Part shown: positions 42,524 to 47,564 of the stretch, in pieces
Position numbering within the stretch: the first letter of the stretch is position 1
Layout of the letters: the number at the start of each line of letters is the position of its first letter
DNA from: an uncultured Planctomycetia bacterium
GTDB taxonomy: Bacteria; Planctomycetota; Phycisphaerae; FEN-1346; JAACEH01
DNA: 47,564 bases
Assembly (NCBI GenBank): GCA_903929765.1
Contig: CAIYVX010000114.1
Coordinates: 1 to 47,564 of the forward strand
Reading direction: 5' to 3'
Position numbers and translations under genes: made by a program
The notes under the pieces: generated by a model
What the model was told of the DNA's origin: nothing
What the model saw: the letters and a program-made list of their open reading frames with translations, nothing else
The model's database searches: none

Positions 42524-43897
42524 ATGGACGACTCGCCCCGCAATTTCTCTTCCCCGCCCCTCGTGGTCGGTTTCGTCAGCCTCGGCTGCCCCAAAAATCT
42601 CGTCGACAGCGAACGCATGTTGGCCAACCTCGCCGTCGCCGGCTACGTCGTCACCGGCGACCTCGACGCCGCCGACGTCGCCATCGTCAACACCTGCGCC
42701 TTCATCGCCGACGCCCGCAAAGAATCCGGCCAGGTCATCGCCGAACTCGTCGGCCGCAAGCTCGAAGGCCGACTCCGCCTCGTCATCGTCGCCGGCTGCT
42801 ATCCCCAGCGCGACAAAGACGAAATCCTCGACAAGTGGCCCGACGTCGACGCCGTCGTCGGCCTCTCCGCCCGCGAGGAAATCGCCGACGTCCTCGCCCG
42901 CCTCGCCGCCCGCCGCTCCGACCTGCCGCTGGAGAACGTCGGCGCCGCCACACCCAACCTCGACGACCGCGCCCGCCTCCGCCTCACCCCGCGACACTAC
43001 GCCTACCTCCGCGTCAGCGAAGGCTGCGACAACCGTTGCGCCTATTGCACCATCCCCCTCATCCGCGGCCCCCTGGTCTCCAAAGACCCCGACCTCCTCG
43101 TCGCCGAAGCCGAAGAACTTCTCGCCGACGGCGCCGCCGAACTCATCCTCATCGGCCAGGACACCACCGCCTACGGCCACGACCGCCAGGGCCAATGCGA
43201 CATCGCCGCCGTCCTCGCCCGCCTCGACCGCCTCCCCCGCCTCACTTGGCTCCGCCTCCTCTACACCCACCCCGCCAGCTTCTCCGACTCGCTTCTGGCC
43301 GCCTACGGCGAACTCGAACACTTTCTCCCTTATGTCGATATCCCGCTCCAGCACATCGCCCAGCCCGTCCTCGACGCCATGGGCCGCCGCACCTCCCGCG
43401 CCTCCGTCGACAAACTCATCGCCGACCTGCGCCGCCGTCGCCCCGACATCATCATCCGCACCAGCCTCATCGTCGGCTTCCCCGGCGAGACCGACGCCCA
43501 TTTCGCCGAACTTCTCGACTTCGTCCGCGCCGTCCGTTTCGACCGCCTCGGCGCCTTCGCCTATTCCCGCGAACCCGGCACCCGCGCCGCCGACCTCCCC
43601 AACCAGATCCCCACCCGCGTCAAAAACGAACGCCTCCGCGCCCTGATGACCCTCCAGTCTCGTCTCGCCCTGGAAAATCAGCAGCGCCTCGTCGGCCAAA
43701 GCCTCGATTTCGTCATCGACCGCGGCGCCGCCAAACCCGGCCAACCCGCCCTCGCCCGCTTCTGGGGCCAGGCCCCCGAAATCGACGGCCTCACCCACCT
43801 CCGCGCCCGCCGCCCCCTCCAGGCCGGCGACCGCCTCTCCGCCATCGTCACCGCCGCCGGCCCTCACGACCTTGAAGCCCGCGTCCCCACACGCTAG
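42524..43897 (+). CDS. rimO: Ribosomal protein S12 methylthiotransferase RimO
   Basis: RimO adds a methylthio group to an aspartate of ribosomal protein S12, using two iron-sulfur clusters and SAM. SLGCPKNLVDSE at 19-30 separates RimO from MiaB. Further cluster cysteines are in VNTCAFIAD and VAGCYPQRD; the radical-SAM motif is EGCDNRCAYCTIPLIRG. The C-terminal TRAM domain is present but short. The ATG at 42524 is preferred over an upstream in-frame ATG at 42506; the ribosome site is weak. Length is normal (457 aa). Confidence 0.95.
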   Translation: MDDSPRNFSSPPLVVGFVSLGCPKNLVDSERMLANLAVAGYVVTGDLDAADVAIVNTCAFIADARKESGQVIAELVGRKLEGRLRLVIVAGCYPQRDKDEILDKWPDVDAVVGLSAREEIADVLARLAARRSDLPLENVGAATPNLDDRARLRLTPRHYAYLRVSEGCDNRCAYCTIPLIRGPLVSKDPDLLVAEAEELLADGAAELILIGQDTTAYGHDRQGQCDIAAVLARLDRLPRLTWLRLLYTHPASFSDSLLAAYGELEHFLPYVDIPLQHIAQPVLDAMGRRTSRASVDKLIADLRRRRPDIIIRTSLIVGFPGETDAHFAELLDFVRAVRFDRLGAFAYSREPGTRAADLPNQIPTRVKNERLRALMTLQSRLALENQQRLVGQSLDFVIDRGAAKPGQPALARFWGQAPEIDGLTHLRARRPLQAGDRLSAIVTAAGPHDLEARVPTR

Positions 43898-43928
43898 AAT
43901 CCTTTTCTTCTTTCCGTTTCTTCTTCGT

Positions 43929-44061
43929 TCACCCCTGACGGTGGGTGGCATGGTCCGGCGCAGACGGGCCATGAAGAATTAACCGCTCGACCGGCTGCCG
44001 TTGTTGTTTCTTCTTTTGCTGCACCTGAAGCCTTAAGCCTAACTTCTGAGGTCTGAAGCCT
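43929..44061. repeat. Composite repeat reaching the start of the HAD gene
   Basis: The GGTGGGTGGCATGGTCC...GGGCCATGAA unit, a T-rich lead, then a TGAAGCCTTAAGCC/TGAGGTCTGAAGCC tract that ends directly at the ATG of the next gene. Any ribosome binding site of that gene must come from the repeat (GAGG at 44047-44050). Confidence 0.8.
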
Positions 44062-44874
44062 ATGCCCTTCCGCCTTCTCGCCGTCGACGTTGACGGCACT
44101 CTCTCCACCCCCGGCGTCGGCGTCCCGACCGATGTCCTCGACGCCCTCCGCGACTGTGCCGCCGCCGGAGTCCTCGTCGTCATCGCCACCGGCAAACATC
44201 CCTTCCTCATCCGCCACATTGCCGCAGCCATTGTCCCCCCGGCCCCCGTCATCGCCTGCAACGGCGCCATCACCATTGACCTCGCCACCGACCGCATCAT
44301 CGCCGCCAGCTTCATCCCTCCCGACGATTACCTCTCGCTCATCAAATCCCTCCGCCACGACCGCCGCATCCAGCTCGCCGTCTTCACCGACCGCGACATT
44401 GTCTGCGCCGCCCCAAACTTCGCCTCCAACTCGCTCGAATCCATCGGCGAACCCACCGGCCGCTTCCTCTCCGACCTCACGTCTCTGGCCGCCGAACCGA
44501 TCTTCAAAGTTCTAGTCGCCTCGCCCGACTCTTCCGTCATCCAATTTCTCCGCCGCGAACTCACCCCGCTCTGGGAGAGCCGCTTTTCCATCACCACCAG
44601 CGGCCGCTCCTTCCTCGAATTCATGGCCCCCGGCGTCTCCAAGGGCGCCGCCCTCGCCCGCCTCGCCGCCGACCGACGTATCACCCGCGACCAGATCGTC
44701 GCCATCGGCGACAGCGAAAACGATCTCAGCATGTTCGCCGTCGCCGGCTTCCCCGTCGCCGTCGCCAACGCCATACCCGCCGTCCTCCAGGCCGCCCGAC
44801 TCGTCGTCCCCTCCGCCGCCGACCGCGGCGTCCGCTACGCCATCGACCAACTCATTCTCGGAGCCGGGGCATAA
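44062..44874 (+). CDS. HAD-superfamily phosphatase, Cof/IIB type
   Basis: A 270-aa hydrolase. Motif I is AVDVDGTLS (D9, D11), motif II/III regions IATGKHPF and the lysine in SKGAALARL, motif IV IGDSENDLSMF. The cap domain between about 85 and 185 is of the C2B kind. Such enzymes release phosphate from sugar phosphates, nucleotides or cofactors; the substrate is not predictable. The stop codon touches the ATG of the next gene, so the two are coupled. Confidence 0.88.
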   Translation: MPFRLLAVDVDGTLSTPGVGVPTDVLDALRDCAAAGVLVVIATGKHPFLIRHIAAAIVPPAPVIACNGAITIDLATDRIIAASFIPPDDYLSLIKSLRHDRRIQLAVFTDRDIVCAAPNFASNSLESIGEPTGRFLSDLTSLAAEPIFKVLVASPDSSVIQFLRRELTPLWESRFSITTSGRSFLEFMAPGVSKGAALARLAADRRITRDQIVAIGDSENDLSMFAVAGFPVAVANAIPAVLQAARLVVPSAADRGVRYAIDQLILGAGA

Positions 44875-47564
44875 ATGGCCAATCCTCCGCCCGTCCAAAT
44901 CCTCCTCGGCCCCGCCCGCTCCCACAAAGCCGCCGCCCTGCGCCGCCGCTACCTCGACCTTGTCACCGCTGGCACTGATCCCGCTCGTATCCTCTACCTC
45001 GTCCCCACCTCCGCCCGCCGCGCCGCCACCATCGACGCCCTGCTCCGCGATTCCCCCGCCGGAGTCCTCCGCCAGCCTGAAATCTTCACCTTCCCGCGTT
45101 ACGCCCAACGCATCCTCGAACTCCTCCAGACCCCCGCCCGCCGCCTCACCCCGCTCCACGAACGCGCCCTCCTCGCCGCCGCCATCGAAGATTGCCGCGC
45201 TGCCGGCTCCCTCTCCTATTTTCTCCCCATCCTCGACCGCCCCGGACTCCTCGACTCCTTCGCCGACTTCATCCGCCAACTCAAAACCCATTCCGTCCGC
45301 CCCGACGACTTCGCCCGCCAGGTTCGCACCGCCGCCCCGGCCCTCGCCGACGCCGCCGCCATTTACGCCCGCTACCAGGCCCGCCTCGCCGAACGAAACC
45401 TTTACGACGACGCCGGTCTTTTCTGGCAGGCCCGCGACGCCCTCAACGCCGCAAATAATATTTTTCCCTGGCCCGCCCACGTCCTGGTCGACGGCTTCCA
45501 CGACTTCACCGCCCCACAGTTCGACGTCCTCCGCTCCCTCGCCGACCGCGCCGAACTCCTCATCACCTTAACCTGCGACCCCGCGCGCCCCGCCCTCTTC
45601 GCTCCCGTCCTCCACACCCTCGACCAATTGAAGAAGGTATTCCGTTCCGTTGTTGTTAATCACTCTCCAGAGCCGGGTGGCATGGCGGCTGCTGTTTGCC
45701 GCCATGAATCTCAGACGCCCGACGAAGGTTCTTCGTTGTTTCACCCCTCTCCCTTGGGAGAGGGTGGCCCTTCAGGGCCAGGTGAGGGGTTGAGGCCAAC
45801 CACCTCCCCCCCGCCAACCGATACCCTTGAATCACCAATCCTCTCCGCCCTCGAACTTCACCTCTTCGACCCCGCCGAATCCTCTTCTGGATCATGTGCC
45901 ACGGTCGGCTTGTCCGACCGTGTTCTTTCTTTCGCCACCGCCGCCGGCCGCACCCGCGAAGTCGAACACCTCGCCCGCTCCATCCGCCGTCTCCTCCGCC
46001 AAGACCCCACCCTCCGCCCCTCCGACTTTGCCGTCATTCTCCGCGCCCCCGACCCCTACGCCGACCTCATCGCCGAAATCTTCCCGCGCTATGGCCTGCC
46101 CCTCACCGGCGCTCCCGGCCGCCCTCTGCTCCGCCTCCCGCTCATCCGCTGGCTCGTCGAACTCCTGAAACTAAAACTCCCCGCCACCGACTTCAACTTT
46201 GCCGACCTCGCCGCCGTTCTCCGCTCGCCCTACTTTCCGCGCGACTTCTTCCAAGCCCGCGAAACCGATTTACAAATGGCCGACCGCCTCCTCCACCAAC
46301 TCAACGTCTTCTCCGGCCCCGACGCCTACCTCCGCGCCTTCGCCTCCTTCATAGACCGCGCCGCTTCTTCTTTTGCCAAACCAAAAACGCCGGGTGGCAT
46401 GGCGGCCGTTGTTTGCCGCCATGAATCACCGACGCCCGACGAGGAATCTTCTCTTCTTCACCCCTCTCCCTTGGGAGAGGGTGCCGCTTTAGCGGCGGGT
46501 GAGGGGTCTGCGAACATACCCGCGCCCCCGCACTCTCCATCGCCGGAAGATTCCGAGACGTCGCTTCTTCACCCCTCTCCCTTGAGGGGAGAGGGTAGGG
46601 TGAGGGTGACGAATACTCCCGACGCTCCCCCGATATACGACGGCGAAAAACTAGGGACAGTCCCTATTTTTCCAGTGGACGCCGACTACGACTCCGCTCC
46701 CCGCCTCGACCTCGCCTCCGCCCGCGGCGCTCTCGCCCTCCTGCGCCGCTTCTTCGCCTGGGCCGCCACTCTTCCCCCTCGCGCCACCCGCGCCGACTAC
46801 GCCGCCTTTCTCGCCCGCACCCTCGAACAATTCGCCCTCGACTCTTCGCTCGCCACAACCTCCGACGACCTCGCCCTCACCCGCCGCGACCTTGCCGCCC
46901 TCGAATCCCTCCGCGACCTTCTCGACCAGTTCTCCGCCCTGCCCGATCTCGCCGCCGACTCGCCCGTCCCTCTCGCCGATTTTGTCGCCGAACTCGAAGC
47001 CGCCGCCAGCGCCGCCGTCGTCGAGCCGCCCTCGCCTTTCGGCCGCGGCGTCCAGCTTCTCGACGTCTGGTCCTCCCGCGCCCTCACCTTCCGCATCGTC
47101 CTCCTGCCCGGCCTCGCCGACGGCCTCTGGCCCGCCCCGCCCCCCGCCCACCTGCTCCAATCCCACGACGAGCGCGGCCTGCTCCGCGCCGCCGGACTCC
47201 AGTTCCCCTCACCCGACGAACATCTCGCCCAGGAACGCTTCCTCTTCTACATGGCCCTCACCCGCGCCTCCGAACGCCTCATCTTCACCCGCCCCGACTC
47301 CGACGAAGACGGCCGCCCCATCGTCGCCAGCCGTTTCTGGGACGAACTCACCCGCCTCGCCGGTGAAAGTTCCGAAATCCACTCCGTCTCCGCCCGCGAC
47401 GCCGACCTCCCGCTCGCCGACGCCGCCAACCTCGACGAACTCCGCCGCCTCGCTCTTTCAGTTTCTGTCTGCCCAACTCCCGGCGCGGGTGGCCTGGCGG
47501 CCGCCGTTTGCCGCCATGAATCACAGACGCACGATAAGGAGTCTTCGCTTCTTCACCCCTCTCC
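44875..47564 (+). CDS. AddB-like helicase/nuclease protein with in-frame repeat inserts (partial)
   Basis: The frame is open from the ATG at 44875 to the window end (896 codons, 3' end missing). The N-terminus VQILLGPARSHKAA corresponds to the Walker A loop of AddB-type proteins but is degenerate (H for G and A for S/T), so ATP binding is doubtful. Later parts fit the family: LVDGFHDFTAPQFDVLRSLA, REVEHLARSIRRLL, VILRAPDPYADLIAEIFPRY, VLLPGLADGLWP and FLFYMALTRASERLIF (motif VI-like). AddB acts with AddA in processing double-strand breaks. Four blocks, at residues about 267-308, 339-351, 507-579 and 872 onward, are translated dispersed repeats. A C-terminal PD-(D/E)XK nuclease domain with iron-sulfur cysteines would be expected beyond the edge. 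Confidence 0.8.
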   Translation, partial: MANPPPVQILLGPARSHKAAALRRRYLDLVTAGTDPARILYLVPTSARRAATIDALLRDSPAGVLRQPEIFTFPRYAQRILELLQTPARRLTPLHERALLAAAIEDCRAAGSLSYFLPILDRPGLLDSFADFIRQLKTHSVRPDDFARQVRTAAPALADAAAIYARYQARLAERNLYDDAGLFWQARDALNAANNIFPWPAHVLVDGFHDFTAPQFDVLRSLADRAELLITLTCDPARPALFAPVLHTLDQLKKVFRSVVVNHSPEPGGMAAAVCRHESQTPDEGSSLFHPSPLGEGGPSGPGEGLRPTTSPPPTDTLESPILSALELHLFDPAESSSGSCATVGLSDRVLSFATAAGRTREVEHLARSIRRLLRQDPTLRPSDFAVILRAPDPYADLIAEIFPRYGLPLTGAPGRPLLRLPLIRWLVELLKLKLPATDFNFADLAAVLRSPYFPRDFFQARETDLQMADRLLHQLNVFSGPDAYLRAFASFIDRAASSFAKPKTPGGMAAVVCRHESPTPDEESSLLHPSPLGEGAALAAGEGSANIPAPPHSPSPEDSETSLLHPSPLRGEGRVRVTNTPDAPPIYDGEKLGTVPIFPVDADYDSAPRLDLASARGALALLRRFFAWAATLPPRATRADYAAFLARTLEQFALDSSLATTSDDLALTRRDLAALESLRDLLDQFSALPDLAADSPVPLADFVAELEAAASAAVVEPPSPFGRGVQLLDVWSSRALTFRIVLLPGLADGLWPAPPPAHLLQSHDERGLLRAAGLQFPSPDEHLAQERFLFYMALTRASERLIFTRPDSDEDGRPIVASRFWDELTRLAGESSEIHSVSARDADLPLADAANLDELRRLALSVSVCPTPGAGGLAAAVCRHESQTHDKESSLLHPS
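45673..45797. repeat. Composite hairpin repeat inside the AddB-like gene, block 1
   Basis: GGGTGGCATGGCGGC...GCCGCCATGAAT followed by CAGACGCCCGACGAAGG and the CACCCCTCTCCC...GGTGAGGGG unit. In frame it reads GGMAAAVCRHES, QTPDEGSS and LFHPSPLGEGGPSGPGEG. Confidence 0.9.
45891..45926. repeat. CACGGTCGG/CCGACCGTG hairpin inside the AddB-like gene, block 2
   Basis: TCATGTGC then CACGGTCGG-CTTGT-CCGACCGTG, then TTCTTTC. The 9-bp stem is perfect. It reads CATVGLSDRVLS in frame. Confidence 0.75.
46390..46612. repeat. Composite hairpin repeats inside the AddB-like gene, block 3
   Basis: A second GGGTGGCATGGCGGC...GCCGCCATGAAT unit, CGACGCCCGACGAGGA and two HPSPL-type units (46459-46507 and 46568-46610). 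In frame they read GGMAAVVCRHES, PTPDEESS, LLHPSPLGEGAALAAGEG and LLHPSPLRGEGRVRV. Confidence 0.9.
47488..47564. repeat. Composite hairpin repeat inside the AddB-like gene, block 4 (cut by the window edge)
   Basis: GGGTGGCCTGGCGGC...GCCGCCATGAAT, CACAGACGCACGATAAGGA and the start of an HPSPL-type unit, in the same reading phase as the other blocks (GGLAAAVCRHES, QTHDKESS, LLHPS). Confidence 0.85.

Noticed and set aside
42467-43972. Minus-strand frame (501 codons) opposite rimO
   Set aside because: Low-complexity acidic translation; shadow of rimO.
45656-45895. Short minus-strand frames built from the repeat blocks inside the AddB-like gene
   Set aside because: They are translations of the hairpin repeats in another frame and have no start signals.

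Overview
The window is a high-GC bacterial chromosome segment with about 39 genes or gene remnants, one complete IS21-family insertion sequence, an RNase P RNA gene and many short dispersed hairpin repeats. The best guess for the host is an uncultured member of the Planctomycetota (Phycisphaerae-like) or a related PVC lineage. The reasons are an LPS-type outer envelope (LpxB and an LptD/OstA-like protein), large secreted proteins without a recognised family next to dnaA, McsA/McsB outside a Firmicute setting, Flp pilins, a dnaA not followed by dnaN, and a heavy load of small repeats. The lineage is an inference; there is no 16S rRNA here.

Layout. 116-3909 (minus): a small unknown protein, gcvT, and an operon of an Lrp regulator with a PntA-type dehydrogenase. 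4184-10146 (plus): an unknown protein, an M50 membrane protease, citramalate synthase, a methyltransferase, and the mcsA-mcsB pair for protein arginine phosphorylation. 10300-14259 (minus): an APH-fold kinase and an LptD-like outer-membrane protein. 14579-18063 (plus): trpF and ahcY overlapping, then a DUF1015 protein. 18113-21607: a membrane-protein gene split by an IS21 element; the 6-bp target duplication and the rest of the gene can both be read on the far side. 21878-24125 (minus): two tandem Flp pilins with a shared leader hairpin and a terminator, and a URO-D-fold protein. 24300-26156 (plus): zinc-ribbon coiled-coil protein, RNase H and rnpB. 26226-27279 (minus): two DUF2007 paralogues. 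27599-37300 (plus): acetyltransferase, dnaA, two large paralogous secreted proteins, SGNH hydrolase. 37319-41313 (minus): glycerate kinase, rplU with a secreted coiled-coil protein, lpxB. 41583-47564 (plus): lipoprotein, rimO, HAD phosphatase, and an AddB-like helicase/nuclease protein that runs off the right edge.

The most unusual feature is the repeat load. Several families have the same design: conserved flanks around a hairpin whose stem sequence changes between copies while pairing is kept. They fill most intergenic gaps and also lie inside reading frames: once in the DnaA domain II linker, as a block of about 58 residues in LpxB, and as four blocks in the AddB-like gene. Every coding copy is read in a stop-free phase, so the genes stay open. 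This resembles in principle the palindromic elements found in Rickettsia genes and is the best candidate here for an undescribed system.

Other points for a second look are the split gene that can be rebuilt exactly, a 39-bp tandem repeat inside istA that carries the IS end motif, and a gene downstream of dnaA that seems to have lost its stop codon and runs about 140 bases into the next gene.
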